From NCBI GenBank assembly GCA_963728985.1, contig CAVSME010000008.1, positions 186,001-250,000 on the forward strand: 64,000 nucleotides of DNA, written 5' to 3'. Each line of letters opens with the position of its first letter. Position 1 is the stretch's first letter. Position numbers and translations under genes: made by a program. The notes beneath the pieces are model-generated. The model saw nothing but the letters and a program-made list of their open reading frames with translations, ran no database searches and was not told the DNA's origin. Positions 53,820-61,553 of this stretch are shown here, in pieces. Source of the stretch: DASXAI01 sp963728985 (GTDB lineage Bacteria; Actinomycetota; Acidimicrobiia; Acidimicrobiales; Ilumatobacteraceae).

Positions 53820-55169
53820 ATGGATGTCGTGACGATCGAGACGCCCCCGCTGGGCGACCGGACGTACCTGATCCACGACGGTCGGGTAGCGATGGTGGTC
53901 GATCCGCAGCGCGACATCGACCGGATCCTCGACACAGCGGACGCCGCCGGCGTGACGATCACTCATGTCGCCGAGACCCACGTGCACAACGACTACGTGA
54001 GCGGCGGCCTGGTCCTCGCCCGGATCACCCACGCCTCCTACGTGCACGCCGCCGCCGAACCATTGCGCTTCGACCACGTCGCCGTGGGCGACGGGGACGC
54101 CTTCGCCGTCGGGCGGCTCCGGGTCGAGGTCGTCCACACGCCCGGCCACACGCCCCATCACCTGAGCTACCTGGTGCGCTCCGAAGGGCACCCCGCCGCC
54201 GTCTTCACCGGAGGTTCACTGCTGTACGGCACCGTGGGGCGCACCGACCTGATCTCCGCCGACCAGACCGAGGAGCTCACCCGGGCGCAGTTCCGCTCGG
54301 CTCGCCGCCTCTCGGCCGCACTCGACGACGACGCCCGCCTGTACCCGACCCATGGCTTCGGGAGCTTCTGCTCGTCCGCCAAGAACGAAGGCGAATCCGA
54401 CGGAACCGTCGGTACCGAGCGACGGGTGAACCTCGCCCTCACCCTCGACAGCGAGGACGCGTTCGCCGAACGGCTCGTCGCCGGGCTCACTGCCTACCCG
54501 AGGTACTACACCCACATGGGACCGATGAACCTGGCCGGCGCCGTTCCGGTGGACCTGTCACCACCGGTCGCCGTCGACTCGTCGGAGTTGGCCCGGCGGA
54601 TCCATCGCGGCGACTGGGTCGTCGATCTTCGCCAGCGCCGGTTGTTCGCCGCTGACCACGTGGCGGGCACGATCGGCATCGAGCTGGGCGACCCGTTCGC
54701 CACCTACCTCGGTTGGCTCATCCCGTGGGGGACCCCGCTCACGTTGCTCGGCGACACACCGACGCAAGTCGCGGCGGCCCAGCGCCAACTGGTGCGGATC
54801 GGCATCGACCGCCCGAGCGGCGCCGCCACGGGCGGCCCCGATCGGTGGAGCCCCCCGGCCGACCACCGCCACTACCCGGTGCTCGACTTCGAGCAGGCCA
54901 GTCGGGCCACCGAGGTGACCATCCTGGACGTACGCCGAGCCGACGAGCGAGCGACGAGCTTCATCGACGGCTCCCTCCACGTCGAGCTGCCCGACCTCGT
55001 CGCTGAGGTGCGCCAGCTGCCAGACCAGCCGCTGTGGGTGCACTGCGCCACAGGCTTCCGCGCCAGCATCGCCACCAGCCTTCTCGACCGCGCCGGCCGC
55101 ACCGTCGTCCTCATCGACGACGACTACGAACACGCCGGCCACGCCGGCCTACCCATCGTGACTCCCTGA
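53820..55169 (+). CDS. Second persulfide dioxygenase-rhodanese fusion, 449 aa
   Basis: The metallo-beta-lactamase domain is N-terminal: AETHVHNDYVSGGLV holds the His-x-His-x-Asp ligand set, followed by VVHTPGHTPHHLS and YPTHGFGSF. Two rhodanese modules follow, the first degenerate and the second with the catalytic Cys in LWVHCATGFRASIA. It differs from the first fusion in a longer interdomain segment and in several loops, so it is a paralogue, not a recent copy. ATG 53820 has GGAGGTG (53808-53814) six bases ahead, preferable to GTG 53781, which overlaps the preceding gene. It follows the molybdopterin subunit directly and makes the sulfite that complex might oxidise. Confidence 0.9.
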   Translation: MDVVTIETPPLGDRTYLIHDGRVAMVVDPQRDIDRILDTADAAGVTITHVAETHVHNDYVSGGLVLARITHASYVHAAAEPLRFDHVAVGDGDAFAVGRLRVEVVHTPGHTPHHLSYLVRSEGHPAAVFTGGSLLYGTVGRTDLISADQTEELTRAQFRSARRLSAALDDDARLYPTHGFGSFCSSAKNEGESDGTVGTERRVNLALTLDSEDAFAERLVAGLTAYPRYYTHMGPMNLAGAVPVDLSPPVAVDSSELARRIHRGDWVVDLRQRRLFAADHVAGTIGIELGDPFATYLGWLIPWGTPLTLLGDTPTQVAAAQRQLVRIGIDRPSGAATGGPDRWSPPADHRHYPVLDFEQASRATEVTILDVRRADERATSFIDGSLHVELPDLVAEVRQLPDQPLWVHCATGFRASIATSLLDRAGRTVVLIDDDYEHAGHAGLPIVTP

Positions 55170-55193
55170 CGCGTCGATGTCGCCGCCGCTGGA

Positions 55194-55209
55194 ATACCCC
55201 CTGGGGTAT
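55194..55209. promoter_or_regulatory. CstR-type operator upstream of thioredoxin gene
   Basis: ATACCCCCTGGGGTAT, one base off a perfect palindrome, lies 39 bp before the thioredoxin GTG. It is the fourth site of the ATACCC-N4-GGGTAT pattern in the window. Confidence 0.82.
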
Positions 55210-55248
55210 CGTCGTTGCATCGGTGGAAGCCAAGTGTCAGGAGAGAAT

Positions 55249-55614
55249 GTGGGAACGATCACCCTGTCAGCGGAGACTTTCGAGTCGACGATAACGAGCA
55301 ACGACATCGTGCTGGTCGACTGGTGGGCGTCGTGGTGTGGACCGTGCCGCCGGTTCGGACCCGTCTTCGAGGCCGCCGCCGCCCAGCATGCCGACATCGT
55401 GTTCGCCAAGGTAGACACCGAGGCGGAAACGGGTCTGGCCCGAGCGGCGGGGATCATGTCCATCCCGACGCTGATGGCCTTCCGGGACGGCGTCCTCCTC
55501 TACTTGCAGCCCGGTGCCTTGCCGGCGCCGGCGCTGGACGACCTGATCGCCCAGGTGCGGGCCCTCGACATGGACGCCGTCCGCGCCCAACTCGCCGCCA
55601 CCGCGGCGTCCTGA
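55249..55614 (+). CDS. Thioredoxin-like protein, 121 aa
   Basis: Single thioredoxin fold with the canonical redox site WCGPCRR in DWWASWCGPCRRFGP, then VDTEAETGLARAAGIMSIPTLMAF, which has the usual cis-Pro. The N-terminus is short, with no signal peptide, so it acts in the cytoplasm. Thioredoxins can reduce protein persulfides and thus release H2S from rhodanese or DsrE-type carriers. It starts at GTG 55249 after AGGAGA (GTG 55234 is also possible). The upstream CstR operator and the DUF302 gene 15 bp downstream place both in the sulfide-responsive set. Confidence 0.9.
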   Translation: MGTITLSAETFESTITSNDIVLVDWWASWCGPCRRFGPVFEAAAAQHADIVFAKVDTEAETGLARAAGIMSIPTLMAFRDGVLLYLQPGALPAPALDDLIAQVRALDMDAVRAQLAATAAS

Positions 55615-55629
55615 CTCGCGGAGGAGAAC

Positions 55630-56022
55630 ATGCAACCTTCGATCGAAACCACCCTCACCACTGATCTCGCCACCACCGAGCGCGACGTACGCGAGGCGCT
55701 CGCTCGGCAGGGATTCGGGGTGCTGACCGAAATCGACGTGGCCGCCACGTTGCGGGCCAAGCTGGGCGTCGAGCGGGCACCACTGAAGATCCTCGGCGCC
55801 TGTAACCCGACCCTCGCCCATCAGGCCCTCGAGATCGACCCGACGGTAGCGCTGCTGCTGCCGTGCAACGTCGTGCTCGAACCGGCCGATGCGGGTACCC
55901 GCGTCCGCATCATGGATCCCCATGCGCTCATGGACGACCCACGATTCGCGGGACTGGCCCACGACGCGGCCACCCGCCTCCGCGCCGCCGTCGACGACCT
56001 TCAGGCCCGCACACCGCAGTGA
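55630..56022 (+). CDS. DUF302-domain protein, 130 aa
   Basis: Small protein beginning MQPSIETTLTTDLATTERDVREALARQGFGVLTEIDV, with ILGACNPTLAHQALEIDP in the middle; these match DUF302, a family commonly found beside sulfur oxidation and persulfide genes. The one cysteine (in LGACNP) is conserved in the family and might bind a heme, metal or sulfur species. It starts at ATG 55630 with GAGGAG and follows the thioredoxin gene closely, so it should be expressed from the same CstR-controlled promoter. Molecular function is not established. Confidence 0.85.
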   Translation: MQPSIETTLTTDLATTERDVREALARQGFGVLTEIDVAATLRAKLGVERAPLKILGACNPTLAHQALEIDPTVALLLPCNVVLEPADAGTRVRIMDPHALMDDPRFAGLAHDAATRLRAAVDDLQARTPQ

Positions 56023-56365
56023 CCGGGACCTCGATCTCGCCCCTGACCCGCGCCTCTGCCGCCCCGACCACGAGAGGAGACCTGATGGATCGTCGCGCTC
56101 TGGATCGTCTCGACGCATTCATGGCGTCCTCCGCCGTGCCAACCAGTGACGAGGCGTCCCGCGGGCTTCCACGGGTTTTCGCGGGGCGGGGCCGCCTGAC
56201 GCCTACGGCGAAGAGCGGGCGCACATCGCTGACCTGCAGAGGAAGCGGTGGACTTGAGTGGACAGCTTTCGAACCCCTGGAAGCGCTCTCACACCGGGGC
56301 AACACATGTCCAGCCCCACAGCAGCCCGCGAGGCGGAAGCTTCAGCCACAGCGCCGGCCGGAGCC
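56023..56365 (+). other. Stretch between the DUF302 gene and transposon scraps
   Basis: An ATG at 56084 with an excellent RBS (GAGAGGAGACC) opens a frame reading MDRRALDRLDAFMASSAVP, but the sequence soon becomes low-complexity and merges into the HTH scrap frame with no recognisable domain. The promoter-proximal part may be the remaining 5' end of a lost gene. Around 56171 there is a GC-rich 20-mer that recurs at 63097. Confidence 0.4.
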
Positions 56366-56584
56366 AGACGAAGTGCGGCAGCTGCTCATCGGCTACCAGA
56401 ATGGTGCTACCGCCAAGCAGCTCGCCAAGTCCTTCGGCATCCACCGCAACCCCGCGACGGCAAGTCTCTGCCTGCTCTCGGTCAACATTTCAACGTCGAC
56501 GCTTCGACCATCGCTCGCGAGCTGCGAGCCGCTTGCGTCGAACTGAGGCTTCGCCGAGGCTGGCCAGCCGTTCAGCATCCTTGA
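56366..56584 (+). pseudogene. Recombinase-type helix-turn-helix remnant
   Basis: EVRQLLIGYQNGATAKQLAK followed by SFGIHRN resembles the C-terminal HTH of serine recombinases. The continuing second helix unit GKSLPALGQHFNVDASTIA with LRLRRGW lies in another frame from about 56457 to the stop at 56584. So a frameshift separates two adjacent HTH units. There is no catalytic domain. It is a fossil of a mobile-element gene. Confidence 0.55.
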
Positions 56585-56728
56585 CCAGGTGAAGTCAAAG
56601 TCGTCGGAGGCGCCCGTAGGGGCCTGACCTTCAGCTCGCCGGGACTCAGCACACCGCACCGTAGCGGTCGCTCCGCCTGACCGGGCGCACGAACGATCGC
56701 GGCTAGTTCTACTGGGACTGTCGGCGTT

Positions 56729-56806
56729 CAAGTAATCCACCGCGTGTCGGGGGCGGCGTTCACGTATTCCACCGTCTGGACGTTCACGTAATCCATCGCG
56801 GCTGGC
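56729..56806. repeat. IS21-type multiple end repeats
   Basis: Three related copies occur about 26 bp apart: GGCGTTCAAGTAATCCACCG (near 56731), GGCGTTCACGTATTCCACCG (near 56756) and GGACGTTCACGTAATCCATC (near 56782). IS21 elements have several such transposase-binding repeats at each end. They sit 80 bp upstream of the istA remnant, so this is one end of the former element. Confidence 0.75.
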
Positions 56807-56886
56807 GCGGTGGTGAGCGGCGGGGGGTCCACCAGCTCGGTTCGTTGTCCACGTAGGTCTCTCGCTCCCCCGAGGAGCGAGGTGTG

Positions 56887-57364
56887 ATGGCAAGGCGAAC
56901 CTTCGACGTGATCGATGTGGTGGAAGTTCTGCAGCACTGGCACGCGGGTCGGTCCAAGGCCGATGTCGCGGCCAGTGTGGGGGTGGATCGGGGGACGGTC
57001 CCGCAAGTATGTGGCCCCGGCGGAGACGGCCGGGTTGGTGCCGGGCGGACCGTCGCTGTCGCGGGCCGAATGGGTCGAGTTGGTGCGGGGGTGGTTCCCC
57101 GAGTTGCTCGACGCCAAGGCTCGCAGTCTCACGTATCCGGAGATCAACGCGCACCGGGATCGGATCGAGGCGATGCTGGCGACGAACACGGTGACGACGG
57201 TGCATCAGCGGTTGCGTGATGAGCACGGCTTGGCGGCGGGGATCTCGAGCTTGCGTCGTTACGTGTGGCTCGAGTTCGGCGACCGCCCGAACCCGGCGGC
57301 GGTAACGGTGTGGCGGCCGCCGGTGGCGCCGGGCAGCGAAGCCCGTGAAGACGTCATGGAGTAG
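56887..57364 (+). pseudogene. istA: IS21-family transposase istA, frameshifted and truncated
   Basis: The first 38 residues (MARRTFDVIDVVEVLQHWHA then GRSKADVAASVGVDRGTV) form the IstA N-terminal HTH. The frame then continues as RKYVAPAETAGLVPGGPSLS after one extra C in the run at about 57001. LDAKARSLTYPEINAHRDRI and VHQRLRDEHGLAAGISSLRR follow, as in IS21 transposases of actinobacteria. It stops at about residue 155 (a full IstA has about 400-500 residues), before the DDE catalytic core, and the helper gene istB is missing. This is a dead element. Confidence 0.8.
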
Positions 57365-57378
57365 GTCGCCAACAGTGG

Positions 57379-57546
57379 ATGCGGAAGCTGACAGACGTCG
57401 ACGTCCGTGAAGCAGCGGGGCTCTATGCCGATGGCTTGTCGCTGGCTGTCGTTGGCCAGACGTTCGACGTTGATGCCGCCACCATCCGGCGGACCTTCAC
57501 TCGGGCCGGCATCCCGGTGCGAGCCCGGCGTGGTTGGTCGTCATAA
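57379..57546 (+). pseudogene. Second recombinase-type HTH fragment, 55 aa
   Basis: Reads MRKLTDVDVREAAGLYADG then LSLAVVGQTFDVDAATIRRT and ends VRARRGWSS before TAA 57544-57546. It is clearly homologous with the fragment at 56366-56584, sharing SL-x3-GQ-x-F-x-VDA-x-TI and the R-x-RRGW end. The two copies flank the IS21 remnant. It could be read as a complete tiny HTH protein, but its likeness to a broken neighbour argues for a remnant of a larger recombinase. Confidence 0.5.
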
Positions 57547-57627
57547 TGCGATCCAGTTCACTTTCGTTAATTCTCAGAACAGCACTCTGTGCCGTTATGC
57601 TACTATTCAACTAATGGTAATAGCAGA

Positions 57628-58233
57628 ATGGTAAGGTCGGACTCGGCACAGTCTCATTCGCTTATACGTCGGGGCCTGAGACTGGAATACAGCACACTCG
57701 GCTGGAACGTTGTCGGCGTGGTCGTTATCGCCGTCTCGGCCATCGCCGCACGCTCGGTCGCCCTGGCCGGTTTCGGTCTCGACTCACTGGTGGAGATCTT
57801 CGCTTCGCTTGTCGTGGTGTGGGAGCTGACAGGCAGTGGCGGCCGTGCCCGCCAGCGGCACGCCTTGCGCCTGATTGGTTTCGCCTTCTTCGGCCTCGCC
57901 CTCTACATCGCCAGCCAGGCGGCTTGGGTGCTGGCGACTCGCCACCATCCCGATGCCAGCCCGCTCGGCATCGTCTGGACGGCCGTGACCTTCCTCGCAA
58001 TGATGGCCCTGGCCTTCGGCAAGACCGTGACCGGGCGGGCCCTTGGTAACCCGGTGCTACAGACGGAAGGCAAGGTGACCCGGGCGGACGCCTATCTGGC
58101 CGCCGCCGTCTTGGTCGGCCTGAGTCTCAACGCCGCCTTTGGTTGGTGGTGGGCCGATCCGTTCGCCGGTCTCGTCATCGTTGTCTACGGCATCAAGGAA
58201 GGCAGACACGCCTTGGCAGAAGCCCGATCGTAA
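57628..58233 (+). CDS. Cation diffusion facilitator-like small transporter, 201 aa
   Basis: Five or six membrane segments with the CDF signature of the first half, SVALAGFGLDSLVEIFASLV, where Asp coordinates divalent metal, and HHPDASPLG-like loop. The second half has VTRADAYLAAAVLVGLSLNAAFGWWWADPFAGLVIV (in parts), with the second Asp. It lacks the cytoplasmic C-terminal domain of larger CDF proteins. Such short members are often associated with ArsR regulators and metal resistance islands. It starts at ATG 57628; the upstream 80 bp are AT-rich relative to the window and contain CTATT-N13-AATAG, a possible ArsR-type operator. Confidence 0.8.
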   Translation: MVRSDSAQSHSLIRRGLRLEYSTLGWNVVGVVVIAVSAIAARSVALAGFGLDSLVEIFASLVVVWELTGSGGRARQRHALRLIGFAFFGLALYIASQAAWVLATRHHPDASPLGIVWTAVTFLAMMALAFGKTVTGRALGNPVLQTEGKVTRADAYLAAAVLVGLSLNAAFGWWWADPFAGLVIVVYGIKEGRHALAEARS

Positions 58234-58246
58234 GCCGCCGGCCTCA

Positions 58247-58513
58247 TCACGCAGCTCGGTCTGAGTCTTCCCGGTTCCGCCGCTCGGCCAGGGCAAGCAG
58301 CGCGTTGGCAATGGCTTCGTAGTTTGGTGAATCACGGACAATGCCTGTGATAGCCAACTTCCGTCCACCCCTTGTTCGAAACACCTTACCGGTTAACAAA
58401 TAGTCACCAGACGGCAACCTATATCCGCCTTTCTGCAGGGGGCTGAGAGGCCTACCCCTAGCCCCCCACAGACCTTGCGTGTCTCGCCGAGGTCTCTTGC
58501 CTTTCCTACCCAT
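58247..58513 (-). CDS. Hypothetical protein, 88 aa
   Basis: Basic N-terminus (MGRKGKRPRRDTQG) followed by YRLPSGDYLLTGKVFRTRGG and ITGIVRDSPNYEAIANALLALAERR. It looks like a real small protein with a beta-rich core and a C-terminal helix. I do not recognise the family. It follows the 61-residue gene by four bases, so both are in one small operon, in a stretch with fewer G and C bases than the rest, which suggests horizontal origin. Confidence 0.5.
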   Translation of the reverse strand: MGRKGKRPRRDTQGLWGARGRPLSPLQKGGYRLPSGDYLLTGKVFRTRGGRKLAITGIVRDSPNYEAIANALLALAERRNREDSDRAA

Positions 58514-58517
58514 AGCG

Positions 58518-58703
58518 CTAACAGTGTGCCTCTAGTCCTCTCCGATCAGCCTTCTTCACCCACTGCATGTAGGTCCGATGTAGCTCGCTTCCATATCCGT
58601 TTCGCGCGTTGTCAAGCTCGGCCTTCAAGTCTCGAAGGTCAGTTAACACATCCTCGAGTGGTACTCCGGCTCGGAGGAGAAGGGTCTGTCGCCACGTGTT
58701 CAT
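58518..58703 (-). CDS. Hypothetical protein, 61 aa
   Basis: MNTWRQTLLLRAGVPLEDVL then TDLRDLKAELDNARNGYGSE and ending RTYMQWVKKADRRGLEAHC. It has a predicted helix-turn-helix-like layout (two amphipathic helices) but no known motif. The pairing with the 88-residue gene behind it (four bases apart) resembles small two-gene modules on mobile elements, possibly toxin-antitoxin or regulatory pairs; this is only a guess from architecture. Confidence 0.45.
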   Translation of the reverse strand: MNTWRQTLLLRAGVPLEDVLTDLRDLKAELDNARNGYGSELHRTYMQWVKKADRRGLEAHC

Positions 58704-58781
58704 TGAACCACCCGGATCGGCTCACACCCCGAGCGCTCGGGATAGGTTCATGCCGGCGTCGTCTGACAGGTGACCTCGCGG

Positions 58782-59795
58782 CTAGCAGTGCTGTCGCGAA
58801 GCGGCGTGCGGGTCGATGCCGCTGCGACCGTTCGGGTCCACGTGGATGTCGATGTCGTCGAGGTGGGATACGGCATGGTGAAGCTCGTGTCGGACCATCT
58901 CGCCGACGTCGTGCCCTTGGCGGACAGACATGTCCTCGTCAACCACGATGGCGACGGAGGCCGCCAGGCGGTGTCCAACCCACCGTGCCTGGACCGAGTT
59001 CACCCGTTCGACTCCGTTGGTCTGGCGGGCCGTTCGTTCGATGCTGTCGACGATCACTGGGTCGACGCTATCCATCAGTCGACGGAAGATCTGGACTGCG
59101 GCCGTGCGCAGGACGGCCAAGATGGCGATGGAGATCAACAGGCCGACGATCGGGTCGGCCCGCTCGAAGCCGAGCCAGCTGCCGACGGCGCCGAGCGCGA
59201 CGGCGAGCGAGGTGAAGCCGTCGGTACGGGCGTGATCCCCGTCGGCTTCCAAAGCCGCCGACCCGATGCGACGGCCCACCCGCACGCGGTAGACGGCAAC
59301 GATCTCGTTGCCGACGAAGCCGATTAGGCCGGCGGCGAACAGCCACCCGATGTTTGTGAGCGCCCGAGGGTTAAGCAGTCGGCTCACGGCCTCGTAGGCC
59401 GCGATGGTGGCCGATAGCGCGATCATGGCGATAACGAAGATGCCGGCAAGATCCTCGGCGCGGCGGTACCCGTAGGTGTAACGGCGGGTGGCGGGCCGTC
59501 GGCTCAGACGGAAGGCGATGAACAGCGGCACGGCGGTCAGGGCATCGGACAGGTTGTGGATCGTGTCGGCGAGCAGTGCTACCGAGCCGGTGGCCAGCAG
59601 CACGAGCAGCTGGGCAACGCCGGTTGCGACCAAGGCGACGAAGGAGACCTTGATTGCGTGCATGCCTTGCTCGCTGGCCGCCAACGCTGTGTCAACGCTG
59701 TCGGCGACGTCGTGGCTGTGGAGATGGAAGATCGCTTCAACCGCACGGCGTAAGCCGGCCCGATGCCCGGGGTCGTGGTGATCGTGGAAGCTCAC
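58782..59795 (-). CDS. Cation diffusion facilitator transporter, 337 aa
   Basis: Full-length CDF exporter for Zn, Cd, Co or Mn. Its N-terminal His-rich tract (MSFHDHHDPGHRAG, HLHSHDV) suits metal binding. The first site is in LLADTIHNLSDALTAVPL, the second in ADGDHARTDGFTSLAVALGA, the HxxxD pairs of the family. The C-terminal cytoplasmic domain with HELHHAVSHLDDIDIHVDP ends with His-rich metal-sensing sequence. It starts at GTG 59795, overlapping the ArsR regulator stop as GTGA, so it is co-translated with its sensor. This pairing implies induction by the exported metal. Confidence 0.9.
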   Translation of the reverse strand: MSFHDHHDPGHRAGLRRAVEAIFHLHSHDVADSVDTALAASEQGMHAIKVSFVALVATGVAQLLVLLATGSVALLADTIHNLSDALTAVPLFIAFRLSRRPATRRYTYGYRRAEDLAGIFVIAMIALSATIAAYEAVSRLLNPRALTNIGWLFAAGLIGFVGNEIVAVYRVRVGRRIGSAALEADGDHARTDGFTSLAVALGAVGSWLGFERADPIVGLLISIAILAVLRTAAVQIFRRLMDSVDPVIVDSIERTARQTNGVERVNSVQARWVGHRLAASVAIVVDEDMSVRQGHDVGEMVRHELHHAVSHLDDIDIHVDPNGRSGIDPHAASRQHC

Positions 59796-60145
59796 GATGC
59801 CTGGACCCGCTTGCTGTGATGGCTCGGCGTTGTGCTCGTGAGGTGCTCGGCTTGGAACAGTGCCTGGGTGACGAGCCGCAGTACGTGGTCGTTCTCGGCC
59901 GAATAGAAGATGCGATTGCCGTCGCGGCGGGTGTTAACCAGTCTGGCGAGCCGCAGCTTGGCCAGATGCTGCGACACCGCCGGCGCGGCGACACCGACGT
60001 GGCTGGCGAGCTCGTTGACCGAGTGCTCGCCGTGAAGCAGCGCCCACATGATGTGCAGCCGAGTGCGGTCGGCCAGAAGCTTCAGCGTCACGACGGCCGC
60101 GTCGAGACGCTCGCCACTCGGCTCCTCAGCTACCTGCGTAGTCAC
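59792..60145 (-). CDS. ArsR/SmtB-family regulator, 117 aa
   Basis: Winged-helix metal sensor: LKLLADRTRLHIMWALLHGE and the recognition helix VNELASHVGVAAPAVSQHLA, then LARLVNTRRDGNRIFYSAEN. The C-terminus has DHVLRLVTQALFQAEH and HHSKRV, and the Asp/His pairs on the last helix recall the alpha-5 metal site of SmtB/CzrA, which senses zinc. The start is GTG 60145, ahead of an RBS-like AGGTAGCTGAGG. It overlaps the CDF gene by four bases. The intergenic region to 60285 is 139 bp with a divergent gene. Confidence 0.88.
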   Translation of the reverse strand: MTTQVAEEPSGERLDAAVVTLKLLADRTRLHIMWALLHGEHSVNELASHVGVAAPAVSQHLAKLRLARLVNTRRDGNRIFYSAENDHVLRLVTQALFQAEHLTSTTPSHHSKRVQAS

Positions 60146-60284
60146 GCATCTAGCGTACCAGGCGATCACTGGTTGGCGCCCGGCGCTGCCCGTATCGCAT
60201 ATCTGATCGCAGGGACCTTCGCCCCTACCGCAGCTGTCTCACCCGGCGGTTGACTCGGGGTGTGCACGAAGAGGAGGCATCCCG

Positions 60285-60548
60285 ATGATGGGCAACGGCT
60301 GGGGCAACGGCGGCTGGGGCTGGGGTGCCTGGGTGTTCATGGCCATCATGATGGTGATCTTCTTCGCCCTCATCGCCGCCGTACTCGTGGCGCTGATCCG
60401 ACCTGGCAGCTGGCGAGGCAACGGAGCAGGCCCGCAAACGGACGCACGCTCTAACGATGCCATGCGCATCCTTGACGAGCGCTTTGCGCGAGGCGAGATC
60501 GACGCTGACGAGTACGCACGGCGTCGGGATGTGCTTCGGTCCCAATGA
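60285..60548 (+). CDS. SHOCT-domain small membrane protein, 87 aa
   Basis: A Gly/Trp-rich start (MMGNGWGNGGWGWGAWVFMA) and one membrane segment (MVIFFALIAAVLVALIRPG) precede a SHOCT domain at the C-terminus (DAMRILDERFARGEIDADEYARRR), a short helical oligomerisation motif. Such proteins accompany metal and cupredoxin genes, but their function is unsettled. It starts at ATG 60285 with GAGGAGGCATCCCG, a strong site. Its stop overlaps the next start as ATGA, so it is expressed with the cupredoxin. Confidence 0.85.
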   Translation: MMGNGWGNGGWGWGAWVFMAIMMVIFFALIAAVLVALIRPGSWRGNGAGPQTDARSNDAMRILDERFARGEIDADEYARRRDVLRSQ

Positions 60549-61108
60549 GTGTCGGTCGCCGGAATGTGCGTCTGCTGGTCGCCGCCAGCGCCACGGTCCT
60601 CGTGTTTGCAGGCGCAGCCACCGTCGCCCTGGCCGCAGCTGATGGGGCATTCCGGCACGGCTGGATCGCACCGGATGGCCAATGCTCGGCACCCGCTTTG
60701 CCCGGGTCGATCATCGACGTCGGCCTCATCAACATGGGCGGTCCGATGATGGGTGACAGCATGATGGGTGGCACGATGAGGATCCTGACGGACCGATCCA
60801 ACGTCCCCCCTGGCATGGTCTCGCTGAGGGTGGCCAACACCGGCAGCTTGGTCCACGAACTCGTCGTCCTACCGCTGCCCGCTGGCCACACTGTAGGCAG
60901 CCGCCTCGTCGGTCCTGACGATCGGGTCGACGAGACGGGCATCGTTGCCGAGGCATCGAACACGTGCGGCGCCGACGCCGGCGACGGGATCAACCCTGGC
61001 GCCATCAGCTGGACCAGCGTCGACCTCAGCCCGGGCACCTATGAGCTGATCTGCAACCTGCCCGGGCACTATGCGGCGGGGATGTACACCACCCTGACCG
61101 TGTCCTGA
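60545..61108 (+). CDS. Secreted cupredoxin-type copper protein, 187 aa
   Basis: A signal peptide (RRNVRLLVAASATVLVFAGAATVALA) is followed by a Met-rich segment (GGPMMGDSMMGGTM), then the cupredoxin fold. Type I copper ligands are His in GSLVHELVVLP, and Cys170, His175 and Met180 in LICNLPGHYAAGM. So it likely binds copper on the outside of the cell and may carry electrons or protect from copper. It overlaps the SHOCT gene and ends 70 bp before the second ArsR gene. The combination suits metal resistance islands. Confidence 0.87.
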   Translation: MSVGRRNVRLLVAASATVLVFAGAATVALAAADGAFRHGWIAPDGQCSAPALPGSIIDVGLINMGGPMMGDSMMGGTMRILTDRSNVPPGMVSLRVANTGSLVHELVVLPLPAGHTVGSRLVGPDDRVDETGIVAEASNTCGADAGDGINPGAISWTSVDLSPGTYELICNLPGHYAAGMYTTLTVS

Positions 61109-61155
61109 AGCCCGCCCAGTCGACACCAGGGCGATCTAACGTTGACTCATCGGTG

Positions 61156-61177
61156 TATCCGTGCAACCATACGGATA
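61156..61177. promoter_or_regulatory. Inverted repeat at the start of the second ArsR gene
   Basis: TATCCGT at 61156-61162 and ACGGATA at 61171-61177 are exact reverse complements around an eight-base spacer. They end one base before the ATG at 61179. This position and size suit an autoregulatory ArsR-family operator. Confidence 0.65.
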
Positions 61178-61178
61178 T

Positions 61179-61553
61179 ATGGATGACTCAATTACTCATG
61201 CTCATCCGGTCGACAGCGACGCCGTAGCGGAAGCCAAGGCAGCCGTCATCTCGGCCGAGGACGCTGGCCGGCTGGCCGGCTTGCTCGGCCTGCTGTCGGA
61301 TCCAGTGCGTTCCCGGATCCTGATGGCCCTCGGGCAAGTAGAGCGGTTGTGCGTCGGAGATCTCGCTCTGGCACTCGATGTCAGCGAGGACGCCGTCTCC
61401 TATGGCCTCAAGCTGCTTCGGACAGCCGGACTTGTCGTCTTCCAGAAGCAGGGCCGAGTTGTCTATTACCGCTTGGCGCCGAACTTCCCCCACGACCTCG
61501 CCGATCACTGTCTGCGCCAGCTCCTCGCCATTGCTACGGAGGCACAGCCATGA
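61179..61553 (+). CDS. ArsR-family regulator, 124 aa
   Basis: Winged helix with GLLSDPVRSRILMALGQVE and recognition helix LALDVSEDAVSYGLKLLRTA, then VVFQKQGRVVYYRLAP. It has Cys in VERLCVGDL at the ELCVCDL-like metal position (only one of the usual two cysteines) and another Cys in LADHCLRQLL near the end, so a thiolate metal or metalloid site is likely, as for CadC/CmtR-like sensors. It starts at ATG 61179 (GTG 61161 would include the operator). The stop overlaps the permease start as ATGA, implying that it controls that permease. Confidence 0.85.
   Translation: MDDSITHAHPVDSDAVAEAKAAVISAEDAGRLAGLLGLLSDPVRSRILMALGQVERLCVGDLALALDVSEDAVSYGLKLLRTAGLVVFQKQGRVVYYRLAPNFPHDLADHCLRQLLAIATEAQP

Noticed and set aside
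57379..57546. Standalone functional HTH protein
   Set aside because: It resembles a broken copy 800 bp away and the conserved tail of recombinases; treated as a remnant.
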